Shown here one piece after another: positions 1 through 5,485 of a DNA stretch of 5,485 nt. The notes under the pieces were generated by a model that made no database searches, was not told the DNA's origin, and saw only the letters and a program-made list of their open reading frames with translations. Every line of letters starts with the position of its first letter. The first letter of the stretch is position 1. Made by a program: the position numbers and the translations under genes. The stretch is taken from NCBI GenBank assembly GCA_030638405.1, contig DAOWER010000097.1:1-5485 (forward strand), written 5' to 3'. The stretch is from Candidatus Eiseniibacteriota bacterium. Lineage in GTDB: Bacteria > Joyebacterota > Joyebacteria > Joyebacterales > Joyebacteraceae.

Positions 1-45
1 ACCGCTTGATCCGAACACCGGATACCACTGGAGACGGACACAGAG

Positions 46-1860
46 ATGAAACTGGAACAGATGGGGGCGCTTCAGCGAACGCACAACTGCGGAGCGCTTC
101 GAAAAGAAGACGCGGGGAACGAGGCCGTGCTGATGGGATGGGTCCACCACCGTCGGGACCTGGGCGGTCTCTTCTTCATCGACCTCAGGGACAGGCACGG
201 CACGACACAGGTGGTCTTTCGCCCTGACGACGACAGCGAGCTGCACGCGAAGGCGGGAGAGCTTGGGGCCGAGTACGTCATCGCTGTCCGAGGCGAGGTG
301 TCCCAGCGTCCCGACGGCACGATCAACCCGGACCTGCCCACCGGCGAGGTCGAACTCGTCGCGCGCGAGCTCCTCGTTCTGAACGCGTCTCTGACGCCGC
401 CCTTTGTCCTCGAGGAGCCGGTGAAGGCGAGCGACGAACTGCGTCTCGAGTACCGCTACCTGGACCTCCGCCGTCCCCACATGCAGCGGCTGATCGAGGC
501 GCGGCACGTGGCGGCGCACGCCACACGCGCCTACCTGACGGAGCAGGGCTTCCTCGAAATCGAGACTCCTCTTCTTGCGAAGAAGACACCCGAGGGCGCC
601 CGCGACTTCGTCGTCCCGTCGCGAGTCCATCCGGGCAAGGTCTACGCGCTGCCGCAGTCGCCCCAGCTCTACAAACAGATACTGATGGTGGGCGGGTGCG
701 ACCGGTACTTCCAGATAGCACGCTGCCTTCGGGACGAGGACCTGCGGTCGGACCGGCAACCCGAGCACACGCAGATCGACTTCGAGATGAGCTTCGTGAC
801 CGAGGACGACGTGTTCGGCGTCGCGGAAGGACTGATGCAGTCGATATGGCGCGCCGTCCGCGGTGACGAGCTGACCATCCCCTTCCCCAGGCTGGCGTAC
901 CGCGACGCGATGCAACGCTACGGAACCGACAAGCCGGACGTGCGGTTCGGGCTGGAGATAGTCGACTTAACCTCCGCGCTCCGCGAATCGGAGTTCAAGG
1001 TCTTCCGCTCGGTCATAGAAGGCGGCGGCGTGGTCCGCTGCCTGAACGCGTCGGGCTGTGCCGGCTGGTCACGCAAGGACATCGACACGAAGGAAGCGCT
1101 GGCGAAGAAGTGGGGCGCGAAGGGACTCGCCTGGGCCAAGGTCGATGGCGGAAGCCTGATGGGCGGAATCAGTAGATTCATGTCGGAGGGCGAGGTCGCC
1201 GCGATCATCGAGGGGACCGCCGCCACCGACGGCGACATCATCCTCTTCGTCGCCGACAAGGAGGCCACCGTCGCCCGCGTCCTCGGGAACCTGAGAGTCG
1301 CACTGAGGGACGAACTGTCGCTCGTGTCCGCAGACGAGTTCGCGTTCACCTGGGTCACGGAGTTCCCGCTCTTCGCCTGGAACGAGGACGCCGGCGCGTG
1401 GGAAGCGGAGCACCACATGTTCTCGATGCCCAGGGAGCAGGACCTCGAGCTCCTCGAGACGGACCCCGGCAAGGTGCTCGGGCGGCTCTACGACCTCGTG
1501 TGCAATGGATTCGAGCTGGCATCGGGCTCCATCCGGATCCACCGGCGCGACATTCAGGAGCGTGTCATGAAGGTCGTCGGGATGTCGGCGGCCGACGCCG
1601 ACAGGCGCTTTGGCTTCCTGCTGAAGGCGCTCGAGTACGGAGCGCCGCCTCACGGCGGGCTGGCGCCGGGTCTGGACAGGATCATCATGATCCTCACGGG
1701 CGAGGCCGGCATCCGCGACACCATAGCCTTCCCCAAGACCTACAGCGGGCTGTCGCTAATGGACGGTTCGCCGTCGGACGTCGAGCAGGAAGTGCTCGAC
1801 GAGCTGGGGATCCGGCTGGTCGAGAAGCGCGTGCCGGCCGCCGGGGAGAACGATGACTAG
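46..1860 (+). CDS. aspS: Aspartyl-tRNA synthetase, bacterial type with GAD insert
   Basis: Class IIb aminoacyl-tRNA synthetase that charges tRNA with aspartate in the cytoplasm. At 604 residues it is close to the usual bacterial length (about 590) and appears intact. Domains in order: N-terminal OB-fold anticodon-binding domain (about 11-120, with GWVHHRRDLGG at 31-41 and FIDLRDR at 44-50); catalytic core starting at YRYLDLRRP; motif 1 region ending ETPLL (173-177) followed by KTPEGARDF; aspartate-pocket segment QSPQLYKQ (204-211); motif 2 RDED with Arg229, then RSDRQPEHTQID (234-245); a GAD insert (about 300-430) containing DGDIILFVAD (395-404); SGSIRIH (493-499); motif 3 GLDR with Arg545; and a C-terminal FPKT tail. 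The block HHMFSMP (456-462) differs from HHPFT as I recall it from E. coli AspRS. The start at 46 has only a weak GGAG at 30-33; Met6 (position 61) is an alternative and would still precede the conserved RTHNCG. The downstream sulfatase-fold gene overlaps its stop by 8 bases. No promoter is visible in the 45 bases upstream. Confidence 0.98.
   Translation: MKLEQMGALQRTHNCGALRKEDAGNEAVLMGWVHHRRDLGGLFFIDLRDRHGTTQVVFRPDDDSELHAKAGELGAEYVIAVRGEVSQRPDGTINPDLPTGEVELVARELLVLNASLTPPFVLEEPVKASDELRLEYRYLDLRRPHMQRLIEARHVAAHATRAYLTEQGFLEIETPLLAKKTPEGARDFVVPSRVHPGKVYALPQSPQLYKQILMVGGCDRYFQIARCLRDEDLRSDRQPEHTQIDFEMSFVTEDDVFGVAEGLMQSIWRAVRGDELTIPFPRLAYRDAMQRYGTDKPDVRFGLEIVDLTSALRESEFKVFRSVIEGGGVVRCLNASGCAGWSRKDIDTKEALAKKWGAKGLAWAKVDGGSLMGGISRFMSEGEVAAIIEGTAATDGDIILFVADKEATVARVLGNLRVALRDELSLVSADEFAFTWVTEFPLFAWNEDAGAWEAEHHMFSMPREQDLELLETDPGKVLGRLYDLVCNGFELASGSIRIHRRDIQERVMKVVGMSAADADRRFGFLLKALEYGAPPHGGLAPGLDRIIMILTGEAGIRDTIAFPKTYSGLSLMDGSPSDVEQEVLDELGIRLVEKRVPAAGENDD
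1843..1848 (+). promoter_or_regulatory. Ribosome binding site of the sulfatase-fold gene, inside aspS
   Basis: GGGGAG lies 4 bases before the ATG at 1853 and inside the last codons of aspS. It supports that ATG as the start even though it lies upstream of the aspS stop (ATGACTAG, 1853-1860). The arrangement suggests translational coupling: ribosomes finishing aspS would deliver initiation to the next gene. Confidence 0.7.
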
Positions 1861-3772
1861 CCGGGACGACCGGGCGCGGCGGCCGCCCAGGATCGGTGAG
1901 ATCCTGTTTGTTGCGGCCGTCTCGGGTGTTCTCGGCCTCTGCTCGGGAGTTGGAGAGAGCGTCGTCAGGGCGCTCCAGCATTCCTTCTATTTCCACACCA
2001 CTCGTTCTTACGTTTCCTTCCTCGCCGTGCCTGCGTTCTGGTACACCGTCGCGGGAGCGGTGGTCGGAGCGCTTGTCGCACTCGGCGTCCTCGTCTTCGT
2101 CAGGCGAAGGCGCGTTGCTCCGACGGCTATGGCGGTCGGAGCGGTTTTCCTCCTCATCTCCTACTGGGGCTCGATCTTCCGGGGCAGGTTCTTCGGCTCG
2201 CTCGGAAACGCGCTGGGTCACCTCGCGATGTTCGCGACGGCGGTCATCGTGTTCGTCGTCGCCCGCCACCTCGTCAGCAGTGCGATCGCGCTGGCGCCCG
2301 GCGGGCGGAGAAGGACGCTCCGGTGGGGAGCGTCGGTCGTGCTTGTCTTCGTGCTCGTGGCGGGCGTCGGTGGATGGGCGGCTCTCTCGGTGCCGGCGGA
2401 ACCCGGACGTGATCTGCCCGTCATGTCGCTGCGGGCCGACGGCGCTCTCAATGTGCTCCTCATCACGATTGACACGCTCAGGGCCGATCGCCTCGGATGC
2501 TACGGATACCCGCTGGAGCGCAGTCCGCTGGGCGATGCGTCAGGCACGTCGCCCGTCGTGGACGGCCTTGCGAGCGCGGGAGCGCGTTTTCAGAGCGCGA
2601 TCGTCCCGATGATCGCAACCGATCCCAGCCACGCTTCCATCATGACGTCGCTCTATCCGGCGGAGCACGGAGTTCTGCGGAACGCCGTTCAACTCGGCCG
2701 GGAGCACGTAACCCTCGCTGAGATCTTCCGTTCCGCGGGTTATCGCACCGGGGCGGCTGTCAGTGTCTGGCACCTGGACGGCTTCGTGTCCGGACTCAGC
2801 CAGGGGTTCGGCGACTACTTCGACAGGGGGTTCCACGATCGATACGAGCATCACTCCGCGTGGCGTCGTTTGCCGAGAGGCGTGAGAGACGACATGTTCG
2901 CGCTCACGTGCGGTGCTTATACGACCTGCGAACGTGCCATCCAGTGGCTGGGCGACGGCGACGAGCGTCCCTTCTTCCTGTGGGTGCATCTGTTCGACCC
3001 GCACAGGTCCTACGTGTGCCACGAGAGCGACGCCGCGCCGTTTGACAGGGTCGACGTCGAACGGATGGCAGAGCTCGAGGGGGAGGAGCTGGCCGAACTC
3101 GCGGCTCGGGGGAGCAGGTTCTATGACTCCGAGATCCGATATGCGGACGCGGCGATCGGCGTTCTCCTGGACGGCGTCCGTCAGGGCGGGGACCTCGGTG
3201 AGACCGTTGTCGTCGTTGTGTCGGACCACGGCGAGCACATGGACGAACCCAGGCTCGAGCGAGCGCAGTGGTTCGGCCACTCGGACGTCTTCGAGGAGAC
3301 ATGTCGCGTCCCCCTGATCATCTGGCGACCCGGCCTGGTGAAGGTCGGCGTCGTGTCCGAACAGGTCAGCGTGATGGACATCGGCCCGACGCTTCTCGAA
3401 CTTGCGGGTCTGGTGGGCCCAGCGGAGCCAGGGGAAATCGGACGGAGCATGGTGGAGCTCATCGACGGGGGTCCGTGGACGGAGATCCCGCTCGTCATCG
3501 ACGCGAACCCGCATTCCGGCACGGACATCGAGGGCCGGGCGCTGAGAGCGAACGGATGGAAGTTCGTCACACGACCGGGGTCGGGCGCGGAGCTGTACGA
3601 TCTGAAGACGGACCCTGATGAATTGCTGAATCTAGTTCACACTGATAGCTCACGGGCAACGCTCTTGTCCGCCGAGCTGGCTCGAATCGTGCACGTCTGG
3701 AGCGGCGAAGAGCCACCTGAGGCGGACGCGGAAACGCGCGAGAAGCTCAGGGCCCTGGGCTACGTCCATTAG
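1853..3772 (+). CDS. Five-TM membrane-anchored sulfatase/alkaline-phosphatase-fold enzyme with Thr at the nucleophile position
   Basis: A 639-residue protein. After a basic N-terminus it has five hydrophobic stretches (about 17-34, 59-83, 88-109, 121-141 and 158-180). Arg-rich loops at 84-87 and 152-157 fit the positive-inside rule and place the C-terminal domain outside the cytoplasmic membrane. That domain (about 199-600) has the alkaline phosphatase superfamily layout: NVLLITIDTLRAD with Asp207 as first metal ligand (D-T replaces the usual sulfatase D-D); the nucleophile segment TDPSHAS (256-262); FDPH with His384; SDHGEH with Asp458 and His459; GHSDVFEE with His476 followed by RVPLIIW; ELYDLKTDPDE (580-590); and a closing LRALGYV. 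Classical sulfatases have C/S-x-P-S/A-R, whose Cys or Ser becomes formylglycine. Thr256 cannot be converted, and His260 replaces the Arg. Five helices plus a Thr nucleophile recall LtaS and EptA/MCR phosphotransferases, but the sequence itself is sulfatase-like. Substrate is unknown. Cys353, Cys359 and Cys389 could form disulfides. It overlaps aspS by 8 bases and probably shares its transcript. Confidence 0.9.
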   Translation: MTSRDDRARRPPRIGEILFVAAVSGVLGLCSGVGESVVRALQHSFYFHTTRSYVSFLAVPAFWYTVAGAVVGALVALGVLVFVRRRRVAPTAMAVGAVFLLISYWGSIFRGRFFGSLGNALGHLAMFATAVIVFVVARHLVSSAIALAPGGRRRTLRWGASVVLVFVLVAGVGGWAALSVPAEPGRDLPVMSLRADGALNVLLITIDTLRADRLGCYGYPLERSPLGDASGTSPVVDGLASAGARFQSAIVPMIATDPSHASIMTSLYPAEHGVLRNAVQLGREHVTLAEIFRSAGYRTGAAVSVWHLDGFVSGLSQGFGDYFDRGFHDRYEHHSAWRRLPRGVRDDMFALTCGAYTTCERAIQWLGDGDERPFFLWVHLFDPHRSYVCHESDAAPFDRVDVERMAELEGEELAELAARGSRFYDSEIRYADAAIGVLLDGVRQGGDLGETVVVVVSDHGEHMDEPRLERAQWFGHSDVFEETCRVPLIIWRPGLVKVGVVSEQVSVMDIGPTLLELAGLVGPAEPGEIGRSMVELIDGGPWTEIPLVIDANPHSGTDIEGRALRANGWKFVTRPGSGAELYDLKTDPDELLNLVHTDSSRATLLSAELARIVHVWSGEEPPEADAETREKLRALGYVH

Positions 3773-3834
3773 GATTCGTGAGAGACGTATGGTGTTCAGC
3801 AGCCCTAAACCCGCGCCAGCCCTGCAAATGGAGC

Positions 3835-3863
3835 TTGACAGTGGGTGTCCGGCTTGATAGCGT
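3835..3863 (+). promoter_or_regulatory. Predicted sigma-70-type promoter of the lipoprotein operon
   Basis: A perfect -35 box TTGACA (3835-3840) is followed after 17 bases by TAGCGT (3858-3863), which keeps the important -10 positions T1, A2 and T6. A TGA directly before it (3855-3857) gives an extended -10 TGn motif. Transcription would start near 3870, leaving a leader of about 80 bases before the ATG at 3951. It lies 62 bases after the preceding stop codon, consistent with a new transcription unit. No operator could be recognised. Confidence 0.65.
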
Positions 3864-3893
3864 ACCAAGTAGATGAAGGGGTCTGTTTAGGTC

Positions 3894-3914
3894 TCGCCCC
3901 CGCAGGGGGGGCGA
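3894..3914 (+). promoter_or_regulatory. G/C-rich leader hairpin upstream of the lipoprotein operon
   Basis: TCGCCCCC (3894-3901) and GGGGGCGA (3907-3914) are perfect 8-base inverted repeats around a 5-base loop. No T-run follows, so it is not a typical intrinsic terminator. It lies in the predicted leader, 18 bases before the ribosome binding site, and may stabilise the mRNA or influence translation. Directly after it is a tandem TTGGTA repeat (3917-3922 and 3923-3928). The role is inferred. Confidence 0.45.
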
Positions 3915-3932
3915 CGTTGGTATTGGTATACC

Positions 3933-3941
3933 GGAAGGGGG
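3933..3941 (+). promoter_or_regulatory. Ribosome binding site of the first lipoprotein gene
   Basis: GGAAGGGGG lies 9 bases before the ATG at 3951. Its AAGGGGG portion is close to AAGGAGG and fixes the start. The G-run could also pair with the upstream C-run at 3897-3901, in competition with the leader hairpin. Confidence 0.7.
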
Positions 3942-3950
3942 TGCCGACTG

Positions 3951-4244
3951 ATGGCACGTAAGACCAAGAGGTACATCGCTCTTGCAGCGTTACTCCTCGT
4001 CCTGGGTGTCGCCCTGATAGGGTGCGGCCCCAAGCCTGCGTGTGAGGGAGCTGACGTGACGTCGGTCCAGTCGGCGCAGGACGAGTGCGCCGCGGCCAGC
4101 GACGAACTGGACGAGGCGCGTGACGCGAGAGCAGGTCTGGAGGCGGAGGTTGCCTCCACGAAGGCGGAGATCGCGGCTCTCGAGGATCAGCCGAACGTCC
4201 TCGCTGCGCGTCTTCACGAACTCAAGAAGGGCAGCGGACGCTAG
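3951..4244 (+). CDS. Small coiled-coil lipoprotein
   Basis: A 97-residue protein, family not recognised. It begins with a basic n-region (ARKTKR), a hydrophobic core (about 9-22) and the lipobox LIGC, so signal peptidase II should cleave before Cys25, which would be lipidated. Gly26 follows, not Asp, so there is no inner-membrane retention signal of the E. coli type. The mature part is about 73 residues, with Cys31 and Cys46 and then a Glu/Asp/Ala-rich helical stretch (about 40-78) with Leu, Val and Ile at heptad-like spacing (LDEARDARAGLEAEV). The tail ends LHELKKGSGR, basic but not a clear Lpp-type attachment sequence. It is the first gene after a predicted promoter, and 38 bases separate it from the LysM lipoprotein downstream. 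A structural role as a membrane-anchored spacer or partner of that protein is inference; an Lpp-like tether is one possibility. Confidence 0.85.
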   Translation: MARKTKRYIALAALLLVLGVALIGCGPKPACEGADVTSVQSAQDECAAASDELDEARDARAGLEAEVASTKAEIAALEDQPNVLAARLHELKKGSGR

Positions 4245-4282
4245 TCGGCCGCGCTACGACGAAGAAAGGAGAGAGACCAAGA

Positions 4283-4978
4283 ATGCTGCACAAATTGATT
4301 GTCGCACTGGTCCTCCTCGTCGCCGTCGCGCTCGTGACCGGCTGCGCGCCGCAAGTCACGAGGACGGCCGATCCGAGCGAGGCGGATTTCTACACCGAAG
4401 AGGAATACCAGGGGCTTCAGAACGACCAGCGTGAGGCGTACTGCGCGGAGCTTCTCGCCGCGTACGAGGAGGCGCAGGACTGCGTGGACAGCGCGAAAGC
4501 CGACCTGTCGAGAGAGTCGACGGCCGTCGGCGATCTCGAGGACGTGCTCGCTGGTCTGACGCCGCAGCTCATGAGTCTCCGGGGCGACGTCGAGGGTCTG
4601 CAGAGCCAGATAGTCTACTTCGAGGGGCTGCCGCGGATGTACATGGTCGAGAAGGGCGATTTCCTCTACAAGATAGCGGGCATGGAGGAAGTCTACGCGG
4701 ACCCGCTGAAGTGGAAGAGGATCTGGCGCGCGAACAAGGACGTCTTGGAGGAGTTCTCAGACCCGAACCTGATCTACCCGAACTGGGAGCTGACGATCCC
4801 GCGTGATTGGCCCCGCAGCTACACGGTCAAGGAGGGCGAGAGTCTCTGGATGATCGCCAGGCGCTGGGAGATCTACGGGGCAGGCCGGATGTGGACGGAG
4901 ATCTTCGACGCCAACGGCGACGTCCTCGGCGACCCGGACATGATCAGACCTGGCCAGACTCTGACAATTCCGCGCTAG
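4283..4978 (+). CDS. Lipoprotein with coiled coil and two LysM domains
   Basis: A 231-residue predicted peptidoglycan-binding envelope protein. The signal peptide ends in the lipobox VTGC, giving lipidated Cys21 followed by Ala22. Next come an acidic region (30-52), Cys54 and Cys67, and a predicted coiled coil (about 68-112: DLSRESTAVGDLEDVL, LRGDVEGLQSQI). Two LysM repeats follow. LysM1 (about 119-173) reads YMVEKGDFLYKIA, then WKRIWRANKD and LIYPNWELTIP, where Asn-Trp replaces the usual Gly-Gln. LysM2 (about 179-230) reads YTVKEGESLWMIA, WTEIFDANGD and MIRPGQTLTIP, closer to consensus. LysM domains bind N-acetylglucosamine-containing glycans; with the lipid anchor this suggests a membrane-to-peptidoglycan link. 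No catalytic domain is present. AAAGGAGAG (4265-4273) lies upstream of the ATG. It is likely co-transcribed with the small lipoprotein before it and ends before the terminator at 5088-5135. The protein family name is not known to me; the domain call is strong. Confidence 0.92.
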   Translation: MLHKLIVALVLLVAVALVTGCAPQVTRTADPSEADFYTEEEYQGLQNDQREAYCAELLAAYEEAQDCVDSAKADLSRESTAVGDLEDVLAGLTPQLMSLRGDVEGLQSQIVYFEGLPRMYMVEKGDFLYKIAGMEEVYADPLKWKRIWRANKDVLEEFSDPNLIYPNWELTIPRDWPRSYTVKEGESLWMIARRWEIYGAGRMWTEIFDANGDVLGDPDMIRPGQTLTIPR

Positions 4979-5087
4979 AGAGCGTGGTGATGCTGGTTGG
5001 CTCGAGCTCGTTCAGGTGGTAGATGCAGGGGGGTGTGGAGAACCGACGGGGAGAGTCTCTCAGCGGATAGATACTTGCATACGACAT
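4979..5087. other. Non-coding stretch between the LysM gene and the terminator
   Basis: I see no supported gene, RNA or promoter in these 109 bases. Short palindromes such as CGAGCTCG (5003-5010) and a small GAGA/TCTC inverted repeat (5051-5061) occur, but they are too short to interpret. It probably forms the 3' untranslated region of the lipoprotein operon. Confidence 0.5.
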
Positions 5088-5135
5088 CGGGCTCTTGGTT
5101 CCTGGGTTCCCAGACGAACCAGGAGCCCGTTTTTT
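5088..5135 (+). terminator. Strong rho-independent terminator of the lipoprotein operon
   Basis: The left arm 5088-5100 (CGGGCTCTTGGTT) pairs with the right arm 5117-5129 (AACCAGGAGCCCG) over 13 base pairs, including one G-U wobble at 5095. The loop contains a second inverted repeat, CTGGG (5102-5106) with CCCAG (5109-5113), so the whole forms one extended hairpin. Six T residues follow at 5130-5135. The T-run on the + side gives the direction. It closes the unit that begins at the promoter near 3835 and lies only 28 bases before the next start codon. Confidence 0.93.
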
Positions 5136-5149
5136 GGGTGCGGGTCTAC

Positions 5150-5154
5150 GGGAG
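5150..5154 (+). promoter_or_regulatory. Ribosome binding site deciding the GTG start of phoH
   Basis: GGGAG lies 9 bases before the GTG at 5164. An in-frame TGA at 5155-5157, two codons before that GTG, excludes any start further upstream in this frame. Together they fix GTG 5164 as the first usable start. Confidence 0.75.
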
Positions 5155-5163
5155 TGACACCAC

Positions 5164-5485
5164 GTGAAGCACAAGATCTCCGTCGAGGACATTGACTCGA
5201 TCCACCTGTACGGACGGAACGACGTCAATCTCCGACTGATACACGACTCGTTCGACGCGAAGGTGACCACACGCGGCGGGGAGATCACCATCGTCGGTTA
5301 CGACGAAGAGGTCTCGAAGGTCGATAAGGTCCTGACCGAGATGGCGAATCTCGTGCGCCGGGGACGCACCGTGAGGCGCGAGGACGTGTCGTACGCGATT
5401 CGCATGGTGCAGGCGGACCACGCGGAGGAGCTGACGCAGTTCTACGCCGCGGGGACTCGTCTGAAGGGACTGAAGAAGCCCGTCG
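5164..5485 (+). CDS. phoH: PhoH-family ATPase, N-terminal part (cut by window end)
   Basis: The first 107 codons of a gene that runs past the window. It starts at GTG, fixed by an upstream in-frame TGA and a good ribosome binding site. The protein resembles the N-terminal RNA-binding-like (KH-type) region of PhoH/YbeZ proteins: IHLYGRNDVNLRLI (13-26), TTRGGEITIVG (35-45), a helix EEVSKVDKVLTEMANLVRRG (48-67), then VRREDVSYAIRMVQ (70-83), which lines up well with B. subtilis PhoH as I recall it. It ends with GLKKPV, near the start of the ATPase domain in the family; the Walker A and B motifs would lie beyond the window and cannot be checked. PhoH proteins are cytoplasmic P-loop ATPases linked to RNA metabolism and ribosome biogenesis, often next to ybeY. 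The gene follows the terminator of the lipoprotein unit by 28 bases and has no clear promoter of its own. Confidence 0.88.
   Translation, partial: MKHKISVEDIDSIHLYGRNDVNLRLIHDSFDAKVTTRGGEITIVGYDEEVSKVDKVLTEMANLVRRGRTVRREDVSYAIRMVQADHAEELTQFYAAGTRLKGLKKPV

Noticed and set aside
1..9. Possible last codons and TGA stop (7-9) of an upstream gene
   Set aside because: Three codons cannot support a gene call; a TGA by chance is just as likely.
918..1653. Two overlapping open frames on the - strand opposite aspS
   Set aside because: They lie within the conserved aspS catalytic and GAD regions, have low-complexity Ser/Arg/Pro-type composition and no family resemblance.
1694..2269. Open frame on the - strand spanning the aspS/membrane enzyme junction
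   Set aside because: Highly charged Arg/Glu/Asp composition typical of a shadow frame; it crosses two well-supported genes.
2540..3514. Long open frame on the - strand (324 codons) opposite the membrane enzyme gene
   Set aside because: It mirrors the strongly supported + strand gene, shows no recognisable motif, and long antisense frames are expected in G+C-rich coding DNA.
3773..3834. Searched for a terminator after the membrane enzyme gene
   Set aside because: No stable hairpin followed by a T-run was found, so read-through into the lipoprotein operon cannot be excluded.
3925..3932. GGTATACC palindrome before the lipoprotein ribosome binding site
   Set aside because: An 8-base palindrome alone is too short to call an operator; no second copy was seen.
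5051..5061. GAGA/TCTC small inverted repeat upstream of the terminator, considered as an anti-terminator
   Set aside because: Only 4 base pairs and no complementarity to the terminator arms was evident.
4979..5087. Considered a tRNA or small RNA gene between the LysM gene and the terminator
   Set aside because: No cloverleaf arms, T-loop motif or CCA end could be found, and no promoter precedes it.

Overview
The window is a gene-dense, G+C-rich (roughly 60-65% by eye) piece of a bacterial chromosome. All recognisable genes lie on the + strand. The organism looks like a diderm (two-membrane) bacterium: two small lipoproteins with clear lipoboxes sit next to each other, one carrying peptidoglycan-binding LysM domains. 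No gene here is diagnostic of a phylum, so I leave the lineage open; an uncultured or environmental lineage would fit, but that is inference.

Layout. (1) Positions 46-1860 encode a complete bacterial-type aspartyl-tRNA synthetase (aspS). (2) Positions 1853-3772 overlap its stop by 8 bases and encode a membrane protein with five predicted N-terminal transmembrane helices and an extracytoplasmic sulfatase/alkaline-phosphatase-fold domain. The usual formylglycine-forming Cys/Ser is replaced by Thr, so it may be a phosphotransferase or phosphodiesterase, not a true sulfatase. (3) A 178-base intergenic region holds a good sigma-70-like promoter and a leader with a G/C-rich hairpin. (4) Positions 3951-4244 and 4283-4978 encode two lipoproteins with similar N-terminal architecture: lipobox, two further cysteines, then a predicted coiled coil. 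The second continues into two LysM domains. (5) A 185-base gap contains a strong intrinsic terminator at 5088-5135. (6) From 5164 to the window end is the N-terminal part of a PhoH-family ATPase gene, starting at GTG and cut by the window edge.

How they fit together. aspS and the sulfatase-fold gene are probably one transcriptional unit with coupled translation. The two lipoproteins form a compact unit bounded by its own promoter and terminator, and look like an envelope module linking a membrane to peptidoglycan. The PhoH gene begins only 28 bases after the terminator's T-run, which raises the question of how it is transcribed. The most interesting material is the Thr-nucleophile membrane enzyme and the paired lipoprotein operon. 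I saw no mobile element, CRISPR array, tRNA or rRNA.
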